DNA of 48,722 nucleotides from Planctomycetaceae bacterium (GTDB lineage: Bacteria; Planctomycetota; Planctomycetia; Planctomycetales; Planctomycetaceae): the NCBI GenBank assembly GCA_028284885.1, contig JANQQW010000322.1, positions 1 through 48,722 of the forward strand. The letters run 5' to 3'. Position numbers and translations under genes: made by a program. How positions within the stretch are numbered: the stretch's first letter is position 1; each line of letters starts with the position of its first letter. The notes under the pieces were generated by a model. It made no database searches. It was not told the DNA's origin and was given only the letters and a program-made list of their open reading frames with translations. Shown one piece after another: positions 39,025 to 47,800 of this stretch.

Positions 39025-39927
39025 ATGTCGCTGCTGCCCCTTCTGCTGGCGCTCTCCGTCTCGGCCGATCCCGAGCATCGCATCGTCGATCTGCGAACCG
39101 GCGAGGACGTGACGATCGCCAAGTTGGTCGATGCCGTCGCCGAGGCCGACGTCCTCTTCCTCGGCGAGGAGCACGACAACACGGCCGGCCACCAGGTCCA
39201 CCATCGACTCGTGGAGGGACTGCACGCGAAGCGATCCAACCTCGCGATGTCACTGGAGATGTTCGAGCGGGACGTGCAGGGGGTCCTCGACGACTACCTC
39301 CGCGATCGAGTCGACGAGGAGACGTTCCTCGAACATTCGCGGCCGTGGGGGGAGTACGCCGCCCACTACCGGCCGTTCGTCGAACTGGCGAAGCAGCGGA
39401 AACTCGACGTGATTGCGGGCAACGTTCCGCGGGCGATCGCCGGCAAGGTCGCGAAGGGGGAGCCGACCACGATCGCCGACGCCGCCTTCGTGCCCCGGCG
39501 CACGACCGCTCCGGACGACGAGTACCGTGAACTGTTCGTCGAGGCGATGGGATCGCACGGCGGAACGGGCGAGGAGGGGGCCGTCGACCGCTACTACGCG
39601 GCCCAGTGCCTGAAGGACGACGCGATGGCCGAGGCGATCACCGACCACCTCGCCGTCCGCGGCCGCAAGCGACCGCTCGTCGTACACGTGGCCGGGACGT
39701 TTCACGTCGATCACGGCTACGGAGCCGTTCACCGGGTCCTGCAGCGGCAGCCGTTGCTGCGAACGGTCGTCGTCTCGATGGAGTCGACGGAGAAGGTCGG
39801 CGAGTTCGAGCCAGACCTCTCCGAGAACCGTGCCCACTACCTGCTCGTCGTACCGAAGCCCGTCGCGGACGAAGAGGCGGCCGACTCGCCGTCGGACTCG
39901 TCCGAGGGTCAACGAAAAGACGGGTAG
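39025..39927 (+). CDS. ChaN/Tiki-like protein
   Basis: 300 residues. A short hydrophobic N terminus (SLLPLLLALSVSA) may be a signal peptide. The ChaN-like fold is marked by LRTGEDVTIAKLVDAVAEAD, VLFLGEEHDNTAGH, MSLEMFERDVQGVLDDYL and the late RPLVVHVAGTFHVDHGYG. The two EEH/GTFH-type segments hold the residues placed in the EreA/ChaN and Tiki families as metal- or heme-binding. ChaN in other bacteria is a heme-binding lipoprotein; no lipobox cysteine is present here. The C terminus is low-complexity acidic. It follows MoxR at 33 bases and is probably co-transcribed. Confidence 0.82.
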   Translation: MSLLPLLLALSVSADPEHRIVDLRTGEDVTIAKLVDAVAEADVLFLGEEHDNTAGHQVHHRLVEGLHAKRSNLAMSLEMFERDVQGVLDDYLRDRVDEETFLEHSRPWGEYAAHYRPFVELAKQRKLDVIAGNVPRAIAGKVAKGEPTTIADAAFVPRRTTAPDDEYRELFVEAMGSHGGTGEEGAVDRYYAAQCLKDDAMAEAITDHLAVRGRKRPLVVHVAGTFHVDHGYGAVHRVLQRQPLLRTVVVSMESTEKVGEFEPDLSENRAHYLLVVPKPVADEEAADSPSDSSEGQRKDG

Positions 39928-40285
39928 TCGACCGGAGAGTGCAGGCGCTCGCCCGGGAGCGACCAACGAGGTCGATTCCCGGCTACACTTCCGATCGATC
40001 TACCCGACTCCGAACTCTTCGGCAAAGTCTGTGCCGAATCGGCTCCGGGAATCGCAACAGGACTGCAAGACCCTTTCCGGCAAGGATCTAGGCCGGTTTC
40101 AGCCGCTCCGGGAATTCCACCAGCCGCGTTCGACTGCCCAGCCGCTGCGCAACCTGGCGGCTCGGTTGCCCGTCATCGGGCATCGATCGACGGACGCCGC
40201 TGACCGGTCGCTGAGCGGATGTTGTCAGCCCCCGGCGCGAGGGCTATCATCCGCGCGCCATCGAGGTCGTTCCGGGGGGAGTACA
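39928..40285. other. 358-base intergenic region before ispF
   Basis: No gene is supported. It contains a perfect 7-bp inverted repeat TTCGGCA/TGCCGAA (40018-40024, 40032-40038; 7-base loop) that may end the ChaN transcript although no T-run follows. A second small hairpin, TGCCCG-TCAT-CGGGCA, lies near 40166-40184, and the ispF promoter is at the right end. Confidence 0.4.
40222..40250 (+). promoter_or_regulatory. Sigma-70 promoter of ispF
   Basis: TTGTCA (40222-40227), a 17-base spacer and TATCAT (40245-40250). Both hexamers match at five of six positions. The predicted leader to the GTG at 40286 is about 28 bases. Confidence 0.65.
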
Positions 40286-40762
40286 GTGCTGCGTGTCGGT
40301 TTGGGGCACGACGTCCATCGACTGGAGCCCGGCCGCCCGCTCGTCGTCGGCGGGGTCGCCGTCCCGCACGACAAGGGCCCCGTCGCCCATAGCGACGGCG
40401 ACGTCCTGCTGCACGCGATCACCGACGCCATCCTCGGAGCGGCCGCCCTCGGCGACATCGGCACGTGGTTCCCCGACACCGACGCCGAGTGGCAGGGAGC
40501 CGACTCTTCCCACTTCGTCACGAAGGCCCGCGAGGCGGCCGCCGAGCGGGGCTGGTCGGTCCAGAATCTCGACTGCACCGTGCACGCCCAACGGCCGAAA
40601 CTGAAGGAACACGTGCCCACCATCCGCACCCGGCTCGCCGAACTCCTCGAGATCGACGTCGCCGCCGTGAACGTGAAGGCGAAGACGGGCGAGAAGGTGG
40701 GCCCGATCGGCCGCGAAGAGGCCATCGGAGCCGACGCCGTCGTGCTGCTGACCTCGGACTGA
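40286..40762 (+). CDS. ispF: 2-C-methyl-D-erythritol 2,4-cyclodiphosphate synthase
   Basis: 158 residues from a GTG at 40286 with GGGGGAG a few bases upstream. The opening VGLGHDVHRLEPGRPL holds the zinc-binding Asp-x-His pair. SDGDVLLHAITDAILGAAALGDIG, with its histidine, and the late KTGEKVGPIGREEAIGADAVVL are IspF signatures. The enzyme makes the cyclodiphosphate intermediate in the MEP isoprenoid pathway. Length is standard (about 157). It is not fused to or next to ispD. It has its own promoter, and the following gene is a secreted unknown, so there is no pathway operon. Confidence 0.96.
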   Translation: MLRVGLGHDVHRLEPGRPLVVGGVAVPHDKGPVAHSDGDVLLHAITDAILGAAALGDIGTWFPDTDAEWQGADSSHFVTKAREAAAERGWSVQNLDCTVHAQRPKLKEHVPTIRTRLAELLEIDVAAVNVKAKTGEKVGPIGREEAIGADAVVLLTSD

Positions 40763-40770
40763 CTCGGACT

Positions 40771-40810
40771 CGACGCCAAGCCGCAGAGTCGCGAAGACTC
40801 GCAAGGAGGA
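40771..40810 (+). repeat. Degenerate CGACGC-AAG-CGCAGAG repeat, copy 1
   Basis: CGACGCCAAGCCGCAGAGTC then GCGAAGACTCGCAAGGAGGA. It resembles the copies at 43069 and 44320 and belongs to the widespread intergenic CGCAAAGGCGCAGAG type of repeat. Its end (AAGGAGGA) serves as the ribosome-binding site of the next gene. Confidence 0.45.
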
Positions 40811-40817
40811 GTTCAGG

Positions 40818-41417
40818 ATGAACGCCGCACTCGCCCTCTCGCTCGCCCTCTTCGGCCCGTGTGGCTCGGTTCACGAACCGGCCGAACCGGACGCGATCGC
40901 GCTCGTCGAGGTCGTCGGCGAGTTCAGCCAGAACCCTCAATGGGGCTTCACCACCAGTTCGTGGGGCCTGCATCACGGAACGCGGGCGGTCGTCGTGAAG
41001 GCGGTCGCGGAGGGGGAACTCGTGATCGGGCAGCGTCTCGAACTGAAGACCGTGCGGCCTTGGGCCGACCCGCCCGAGGTCAGGATCGACCGTGAACCGC
41101 TCCGGCTGTTCGGCGTCGATCTCTACGTCGGCCGACAACTCGACGGCTGGCCGAACGAGAAGTGCTCGCTGCCAGACGGATCGACCGGCCAACAGGTGTT
41201 CGTCGCACTCGAGGAGGGCCGCCTCGTCGACTGGTGGCTGCCGGAGTCCTCGGACACCCCTGGGCCGGAGCGGGAGTCGTTCTTCGACCAACACGGCAGA
41301 ATACGCGTTCTCGTCTCGGTCCCGGATCACTACGATCCGCACCAGGATTGCTCCTGCAAGTCGATTGCCGATCGACTCGAGCACACGCCGTTCGTCGTGG
41401 CGTTCGACGACACCTGA
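40818..41417 (+). CDS. Secreted protein of unknown function
   Basis: 199 residues from the ATG at 40818 with AAGGAGGA 9 bases upstream. A short signal-like start (NAALALSLALFGPCGS) is followed by a beta-rich domain: DAIALVEVVGEFSQNPQWGF, RAVVVKAVAEGELVIGQRLELKT, and VFVALEEGRLVDWWLPESSD. The pattern (value, alternate beta strands, ending FVVAFDD) suggests a small beta-sandwich. The only cysteines are in the leader, in KCSLPD, and a DCSCKS near the end. The Cys-Ser pair in GPCGS may be a lipobox-like site but is weak. I recognise no family. Confidence 0.6.
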   Translation: MNAALALSLALFGPCGSVHEPAEPDAIALVEVVGEFSQNPQWGFTTSSWGLHHGTRAVVVKAVAEGELVIGQRLELKTVRPWADPPEVRIDREPLRLFGVDLYVGRQLDGWPNEKCSLPDGSTGQQVFVALEEGRLVDWWLPESSDTPGPERESFFDQHGRIRVLVSVPDHYDPHQDCSCKSIADRLEHTPFVVAFDDT

Positions 41418-41484
41418 ATCCCGAGAACACACCACGCCTGGCCTCAGGCGAACACCAGGCCACCCACCCCGATACGGACGAACC

Positions 41485-43050
41485 ATGAGTCTTCGCGTCT
41501 ACAACACCCTCACGCGTGAGAAAGAGGACTTCCAGACCGTCGAGCCGGGCAAGGTGGGCGTCTACCTGTGCGGTCCCACGGTCTACAAGCCGGCCCACAT
41601 CGGCCACATGGTCGGGCCGGTCATCTTCGACGCGATCAAGAAGTACCTCGTCTACTCCGGCTACGACGTCACCTACGTCGTCAACATCACCGACGTGGAC
41701 GACAAGCTGATCAACAAGGCCGCCGAGAAGGGCACCACCGTCGAGGCGCTCGCCGAGGAGATGACGGCCGACTACCTCGAGAACCTCGCCGCCATGGGCG
41801 TCGACTCCGTCGACCAGTTCCCCAAGGCGACCGACTACATCGACCGGATGCTCGACGTCGTCGGCACGCTCGTCGACAAGGGGCACGCCTACCCACTCGA
41901 CGGCGACGTCTACTTCGCCGTCGAGACCGACGACGACTACGGCAAGCTGAGCGGCCGAAACCTCGACGAGACGCTGGCCGGAACACGCGTCGAGACGAAG
42001 TCCGGCAAGCGGCACCCGGCCGACTTCGCCCTCTGGAAGGGAACCAAGGAGGGGGAGATCGCCTGGGACAGCCCCTGGGGGCCCGGGCGGCCCGGGTGGC
42101 ACATCGAGTGCACCGCCATGTCGACCGCCATCCTCGGCGACACGCTCGACATCCACGGCGGCGGGTTGGACCTCAAGTTCCCGCACCACGAGAACGAACT
42201 CGCCCAGTCCGAGTGCTGCACCGGGCAGCCGTACGTGCGGTACTGGATGCACAACGGCCTGATGCAGTCCGGCGGGGCCGGCAAGGTCGGTGGGGCCCAC
42301 AGTGCCGCCGGCGACACGCCCACGGAGGAACTCTCCGCCGACGAACAGGTCGCCAACAAACTCGCCGGCTCGGCCGGGGCGGAGTCGATCAAGGCGGCCG
42401 TCTTCCCGCACCACCCGCCGGAGACCGTCCGCTTCTTCCTCCTGGGCACCCACTACCGCAGCCCCATCGACTTCAGCATGGAGCGGATCGCCGAGGTCGG
42501 GAAGGGGCTCGACCAGTTCTACCGGCTGTTCGAGACCTACGAGCGCATCACCGGCAAGAGCTTCTACGACCTGGAAGCACCGAAGACGCGAGAGACCACG
42601 ACGAAGATCGAAGGCGACGGCGCACTGCTCGGCCAACTCGCCGGCTTCCGCGACCGCTTCCTCGCCGCGATGGACGACGACTTCAACACGGGCGGAGCAA
42701 TCGGCGTCCTGTTCGAACTCCGCAAGGCGGTCGGCAGCTTCGTCGCCAAGTCGAAACTCGACAGCGGCGAGAAGGACGAGGCGGCCCTCGCCGAACTCGA
42801 GACGGCGATGACGCTCCTCAAGGAACTCGCCGGCGTGATCGGCGTGTTCGGCAAGCCGGTCGAGAAACCGGGAGCCTCGAACGGCGACGACGCCTTCACC
42901 GGCGAGCTGATGGACCTCATCCTCGAGGTCCGGCAGATCGCCCGGAAGGCGAAGAACTTCGACATCGCCGACACCATCCGCGACCGCCTCGGCGCCCTCG
43001 AGGTCACGCTCGAGGACCGCGCCGAGGGAACCGAGTGGCGACGCGGCTGA
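41485..43050 (+). CDS. cysS: Cysteinyl-tRNA synthetase with a degenerate KMSKS loop
   Basis: 521 residues from the ATG at 41485. Class I motifs: VGVYLCGPTVYKPAHIGHM (HIGH, with a zinc-binding cysteine), PGWHIECTAMSTAILG and FPHHENELAQSECCTG, which supply zinc and substrate residues. The C-terminal half is the anticodon-binding helical domain. The catalytic KMSKS is not recognisable. The segment after WMHNGLMQSG has an extra 35 or so residues (GGAHSAAGDTPTEELSADEQ), and the nearest match is KLAGS at 42358-42372 (AAACTCGCCGGCTCG). The second lysine of KMSKS, which stabilises the transition state, is Gly. The rest looks intact and the gene is the only cysS in the window, so it is presumably active. 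Confidence 0.9.
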   Translation: MSLRVYNTLTREKEDFQTVEPGKVGVYLCGPTVYKPAHIGHMVGPVIFDAIKKYLVYSGYDVTYVVNITDVDDKLINKAAEKGTTVEALAEEMTADYLENLAAMGVDSVDQFPKATDYIDRMLDVVGTLVDKGHAYPLDGDVYFAVETDDDYGKLSGRNLDETLAGTRVETKSGKRHPADFALWKGTKEGEIAWDSPWGPGRPGWHIECTAMSTAILGDTLDIHGGGLDLKFPHHENELAQSECCTGQPYVRYWMHNGLMQSGGAGKVGGAHSAAGDTPTEELSADEQVANKLAGSAGAESIKAAVFPHHPPETVRFFLLGTHYRSPIDFSMERIAEVGKGLDQFYRLFETYERITGKSFYDLEAPKTRETTTKIEGDGALLGQLAGFRDRFLAAMDDDFNTGGAIGVLFELRKAVGSFVAKSKLDSGEKDEAALAELETAMTLLKELAGVIGVFGKPVEKPGASNGDDAFTGELMDLILEVRQIARKAKNFDIADTIRDRLGALEVTLEDRAEGTEWRRG

Positions 43051-43068
43051 CGCCCTCGCGGTTGCATT

Positions 43069-43112
43069 CGACGCACAGGCGCGGAGAGGCAAAGACTCGC
43101 GAAGAGAGTCTT
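43069..43112 (+). repeat. Degenerate repeat, copy 2, with a 7-bp hairpin
   Basis: CGACGCACAGGCGCGGAGAG then GCAAAGACTCGCGAAGAGAGTCTT. AAGACTC (43092-43098) pairs with GAGTCTT (43106-43112) around a 7-base loop. It lies 18 bases after cysS and could end its transcript, but no U-run follows. Confidence 0.45.
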
Positions 43113-43201
43113 GCTCACCGGCGTTCGCGCGGCTTGTTCATGGGTGCATTGGTCACTAGTCTTGCACACTGCATGACCAGCTTGCTCCGTGAGACGTCGC
43201 C

Positions 43202-44287
43202 ATGGACTTCATCGATCGCCTCCGTGACATCGCAACAAAGATCCCGGGGCACAAAGACCACCTGGAGACCGAGGAGGCGACCAAGAACGCGTTGGTGATG
43301 CCCTTCATCGTTGCCCTCGGGTACAACGTCTTCGATCCGCAGGAGGTCGTACCGGAGTTCACCGCCGACGTCGGCACGAAGCGCGGCGAGAAGGTCGACT
43401 ACGCCATCATGTCATCGGGGCAGCCTGTGCTGCTCTTCGAGTGCAAGGCGATCGACAAGGACCTGGACCGGGAGACACCGACCCAACTCTACCGCTATTT
43501 CTCGGTCACGTCCGCGAAGTTTGCAGTACTCACGAACGGCGAGGTCTACAAGTTCTTCTCAGACCTCGAAGCGCCGAACCGAATGGACGAACGTCCGTTC
43601 CTCGAAGTCAATCTCCAACGATTGGAGAACGACGCAATCGACCAGCTGAAGAAGTTCGCGAAGGACGCCTTCGACGAGGAGCAGATTCGTGCGACGGCGA
43701 CCGACCTGAAGTACGCCGGCAACATCAAACGTCTGCTGTCTGAGGAATGGGCCAACCCGTCCGAGGAGTTCGTTCGCCTCTTCGCCAAACGCGTGTACGA
43801 CGGGCATCTGACTCAGGCCCGGTTGGCACAGTTCGCCGATCACACGAAGAAGGCGTTTCACCGGTTCATTCGTGACCGTGTGAACGAGCGACTCAAGACG
43901 GCGCTCCAGACAAACTCCGAGGACGCTCCCGGCGAGCAACCCGAGAATGTCGAGGTCGAGGAGGCTTCCGATGTCGTGACGACAGAGGAGGAGATGGAGG
44001 GCTTTCGTATCGTGCGATCGATTGTCAGTGAGATTCTCGATCCTGTCCGCGTCTTCATGCGCGACACCAAGAGCTACTGCGGCGTCCTGCTCGACGACAA
44101 CAATCGCAAACCGATCTGCCGGCTGCGGTTCAACTTCTCGCAGAAGTATCTCGGACTGTTCGACGAGAACAAGAACGAGACACGTCATGCAATCGAACGC
44201 GTGACCGACATCTACAGGTTCGCTGACGAGATTCGGGCAACCGTCGGTCGATACCTGGGGGGAACTGCGGGGAACGAAGAACCCTGA
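43202..44287 (+). CDS. Orphan HsdR-N-type PD-(D/E)XK nuclease-like protein
   Basis: 361 residues. The N-terminal half is the type I restriction R-subunit N-terminal domain (COG4748/HSDR_N_2 type): NALVMPFIVALGYNVFDPQE and KVDYAIMSSGQPVLLFECKA, which hold the D...E-x-K core of a PD-(D/E)XK nuclease, followed by FSVTSAKFAVLTNGEVYKFF. The C-terminal part (KSYCGVLLDDNNRKPICRLR) is a second beta-rich module often seen in this family. No helicase, methylase or specificity genes accompany it, so it is not a complete restriction system. Its base composition is visibly less GC-rich than its neighbours and it is flanked by degenerate repeats, so horizontal acquisition is likely. A role in phage defence or DNA repair is open. 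Confidence 0.82.
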   Translation: MDFIDRLRDIATKIPGHKDHLETEEATKNALVMPFIVALGYNVFDPQEVVPEFTADVGTKRGEKVDYAIMSSGQPVLLFECKAIDKDLDRETPTQLYRYFSVTSAKFAVLTNGEVYKFFSDLEAPNRMDERPFLEVNLQRLENDAIDQLKKFAKDAFDEEQIRATATDLKYAGNIKRLLSEEWANPSEEFVRLFAKRVYDGHLTQARLAQFADHTKKAFHRFIRDRVNERLKTALQTNSEDAPGEQPENVEVEEASDVVTTEEEMEGFRIVRSIVSEILDPVRVFMRDTKSYCGVLLDDNNRKPICRLRFNFSQKYLGLFDENKNETRHAIERVTDIYRFADEIRATVGRYLGGTAGNEEP

Positions 44288-44319
44288 ACCCACTTCCTGC
44301 CAGGTCCGCTGCTTCGTCG

Positions 44320-44359
44320 GCGACTCTTCGGTCCTTCGCGCCACTGCGCCTTTGCGTCG
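44320..44359 (-). repeat. Degenerate repeat, copy 3
   Basis: Read on the minus strand it is CGACGCAAAGGCGCAGTGGC followed by GCGAAGGACCGAAGAGTCGC. It fills the gap between the converging HsdR-N and TM2 genes. It matches copies 1 and 2 at CGACGC, GCGCAG and GCGAAG. Confidence 0.45.
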
Positions 44360-44378
44360 AACCTGAGCGTCCACGCGA

Positions 44379-44792
44379 TCAGGATGCGCGGTTCCTGTCC
44401 GAGACCTGCTCGTTCAGCGTCCACAGGTCGTACAGCCAGCCGAGGCCGCAGAGGCCGCCGGTGAGGAACCAGACGATGCCTGTGAGCATCTTGCCCAGGT
44501 AGAACTGGTGGGCGCCGAAGAGGCCGAGGAACGCGAGCAGCAGCCAAGCCGCGTTGTAGTCGTACGGGCCGGCCGCGTACCGGCGGTCGGCCTCGGCGTC
44601 CATCCGGGGGATCAGGAAGAAGTCGACGATCCAGCCGATGCCCAGCAGCCCCAGCGTGCAGAACCAGATCGTGCCGGTGACCTTCTTGCCGTAGTAGAAG
44701 CGGTGGGCACCGAAGAAGCCGAGGATCCAGGTCGCGTAGCCGACCGCGATCGAGTGCGTTCGCAGTTCGCCGCCGACGGGTTCGTTCGACAC
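44379..44792 (-). CDS. TM2-domain protein with two TM2 units
   Basis: 137 residues from a GTG at 44792, 13 bases after the pyruvate carboxylase stop. It holds two TM2 modules. The first is ATWILGFFGAHRFYYGKKVTG with a second helix WFCTLGLLGIGWIVDFFLI. The second is WLLLAFLGLFGAHQFYLGKM with WFLTGGLCGLGWLYDLWTL. Each shows the G-x-x-G-A-H-x-F-Y-x-G-K and G-x-x-W-x-x-D signature. TM2 proteins are small membrane proteins whose role in bacteria is unknown; a tandem duplication in one chain is less common than a single module. It is probably co-transcribed with pyc. Confidence 0.88.
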   Translation of the reverse strand: MSNEPVGGELRTHSIAVGYATWILGFFGAHRFYYGKKVTGTIWFCTLGLLGIGWIVDFFLIPRMDAEADRRYAAGPYDYNAAWLLLAFLGLFGAHQFYLGKMLTGIVWFLTGGLCGLGWLYDLWTLNEQVSDRNRAS

Positions 44793-44805
44793 GTCCTCGC
44801 TCCGA

Positions 44806-47800
44806 TCACTCGATGACGACGAGCAGGTCGCCCGTCTCGACCTGACTGCCCGGCGCGACGAGCACGTCGGCGACGCGGCCGTCCCGTTCGGTGTTGACGG
44901 CCGTCTCCATCTTCATCGCCTCCAGGCTGAGGAGCTTCTGCCCCTTCTTCACGTGGTCGCCGATGGCGACGGCGACCGAGACGACCATGCCGGGCATCGA
45001 CGAGCCGACGTGGCCGGGGTTCCCGGCGTCGGCCTTCACGGCGGCGTTCTTGTCGGTCTCCAGCGAGTGGTCGCGAACGGTCACCTCGCGGGGCTGGCCG
45101 TTCAGCTCGAAGAAGACGGTCCGGGTGCCGTCCGGGTGCGGGTTGCCGACGGTGAGGAAGCTGATGATGAGCGTCTTGCCCGGCTCGATCTCGACGGCGA
45201 TCTCCTCGCCCGGCACGAGGCCGTACCAGAAGGCGGGGGAGGGGAGGCAGCTGGTGTCCGAGTACGCCTGCTGGTGCTCGACGAAGTCGCGGAAGACCTT
45301 CTCGTACAGCAGGTGCGTGACGACGTCGCGGTCGGTCACCTCGGACTTCTTGAACTCGGCGACGGTCTCGCGGGCCGCGTCGAAGTCGGCCGGTTCGAGC
45401 GAGGCGCCGGGGCGGTCGGTGAACCGCTTGCCGTCCTTCACGATGCGGTCGACGACGTCCTCCGGGAAGCCTCCGGGCGGCTGGCCCATCGCCCCGCCGA
45501 CGAGGTCGATGACCGAGGCCGGGAAGGCGAGGTCGCGGCTCGGGTCGAGCACGTCGAGGTTCGTCAGCTCGTTGGCGACCATGAACAGGGCCATGTCGCC
45601 GACGGCCTTCGAGGTCGGCGTGACCTTCACGATGTCGCCGAACAGCTGGTTCACCCCGGCGTAGACCTCGCAGACCTCGGACCAGCGGTCGGCGAGGCCG
45701 AGGGCGCGGGCCTGCATGAAGAGGTTGGTGTACTGGCCGCCCGGCATCTCGTGCCGGTACAGGTCGCCGGTCGCCGGCAGCACCTGGCTCTCGAAGGCGG
45801 CGTAGAACTCGCGGACGGCTCGCCAGTAGGTGGCGATCTCGTCGAGGGCGGTCTCCTCGATCTCGACGTTCCGCGGGCCGAACCGCAGTGCCTCGACGAC
45901 GGTGTTCAGGTTCGGCTGCGACGTCCCGCCGGACATCGGGGCCATGGCGGCGTCCGCCACGTCGATCCCCACCTCTGCGGCCCGCAGGATCGCCCCGGCC
46001 TGGATGCCCGCGGTGTCGTGCGTGTGGAAGTGGATCGGGATGCCGATCTCGGACTTCAACGTCGAGACCAGCTTGGCCGCGGCGTCCGGCTTGCACAGAC
46101 CGGCCATGTCCTTGATCGCCAGGATGTGCGCCCCGCGGCTCTCCAGGTCCTTCGCGAGATCGACGTAGTACTTCAGGTCGTACTTGGACCGCCCGGGGTT
46201 GCTGATGTCCCCCGAGTAGCAGATGGCCGCCTCGCAGATCGCCCCGGTCTCGAGGACGGCGTCCATCGCCACCTGCATGTTCGGGACCCAGTTCAACGCG
46301 TCGAACACGCGGAAGACGTCGATCCCCGCGTCCGCTGCCTCCTTCACGAACGACTTGACGACGTTGTCCGGGTAGTTCGTGTACCCGACCGCGTTCGAGG
46401 CCCGCAGCAGCATCTGGAAGAGTATGTTCGGCACCTTCTCCCGCAGCTGCGTCAGCCGGTCCCACGGCGACTCCTTCAAGAACCGCATCGAGGTGTCGAA
46501 CGTCGCCCCGCCCCACATCTCCAGCGAGAAGAGGTTCGGCGTGAGCCGGGCGTAGGCGTCGGCGATCTCGAGGAGGTCGTACGTGCGGAACCGGGTGGCG
46601 AGCAGCGACTGGTGGGCGTCACGCATCGTCGTGTCGGTCAACAACAGCCGGTCCTGGTCCTTCAGCCACTCGCTGAACTTCTCCGGTCCCAGCTCGAGGA
46701 ACGTGTCTCGCGTCCCCTTCGGCAGCGGGCCGGACGTGTCGATCGAGGGCTTCGGTGCCGGTTCCCGACGCTGGGCGGGGGCGACGTCCTTTACGAGTGC
46801 GTTGCCGTTGACGATCGTCTCGCCGAGGTAGGTCAGCAGCTTCGTCGCCCGGTTCTGACGCTCGGGGAACTCGAACAGCTCCGGCGTCTGGTCGATGAAC
46901 CGGGTCGTGCAGTCGCCGTCGAGGAACGTCGGGTGCCGGACGACCTTCAGGAGGAACGGGATGTTCGTCTTCACGCCGCGGATGCGGAACTCGCGAAGGC
47001 AGCGGTCCATCTTGTGGACGGCGTCGACGAAACGACGCCCGCGGACGGAGACCTTGACCAGCAGCGAGTCGTAGTACGGGTTGACGACCGCCCCGGAGAA
47101 GGCACTTCCGGCGTCGAGCCGGACCCCGGCCCCGGACGCGCTCCGGTAGTGGGTGACCCGGCCGTAGTCTGGCATGAAGTTGTTGGCCGGGTCCTCGGTC
47201 GTCACGCGGCACTGGATGGCGAAGCCGCGCGGCTGAATCTCGGACTGGTCGCCGAGGCCGATGCGTTCGTCGTCGAGTCGTGCCCCGGACGCGACGAGGA
47301 TCTGCGAGGTGACGATGTCGCTGCCGACGACCTCCTCGGTGACGGTGTGCTCGACCTGGATGCGCGGGTTCACCTCGATGAAGAAGAACTCCCCGGCGTC
47401 GTCGTCGACGAGGAACTCGACGGTCCCCGCGCACTCGTAGCTCACCTGCCGGCCGATCGCGAGGGCCGCCTCGCAGAGGTCGTTCTTGATCTTCGGGTCG
47501 AGGCTCGGGGCCGGGGCGATCTCGACGACCTTCTGGTGCCGTCGTTGCACGCTGCAGTCGCGTTCGTGCAGGTGGACGAGGTTGCCGTGGGCGTCGCCGA
47601 GGATTTGCACCTCGATGTGCCGGGCCCGCTCGATGAACTTCTCGACGAAGACGTCCGGGCTGCCGAACGCGGAGAGGGACTCCCGGCGGGCCGTCTCGAA
47701 CTGGTCGACGAACTGGTCGGGATCGCGGACGACTCGCATGCCGCGGCCGCCGCCGCCGTGCGCCGCCTTCAGGATGATCGGGAAGCCGAGGCGGTTGGCG

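Noticed and set aside
43202..44287. Complete type I restriction-modification system
   Set aside because: Only an HsdR-N-like domain is present; no helicase motor, HsdM or HsdS in the window.
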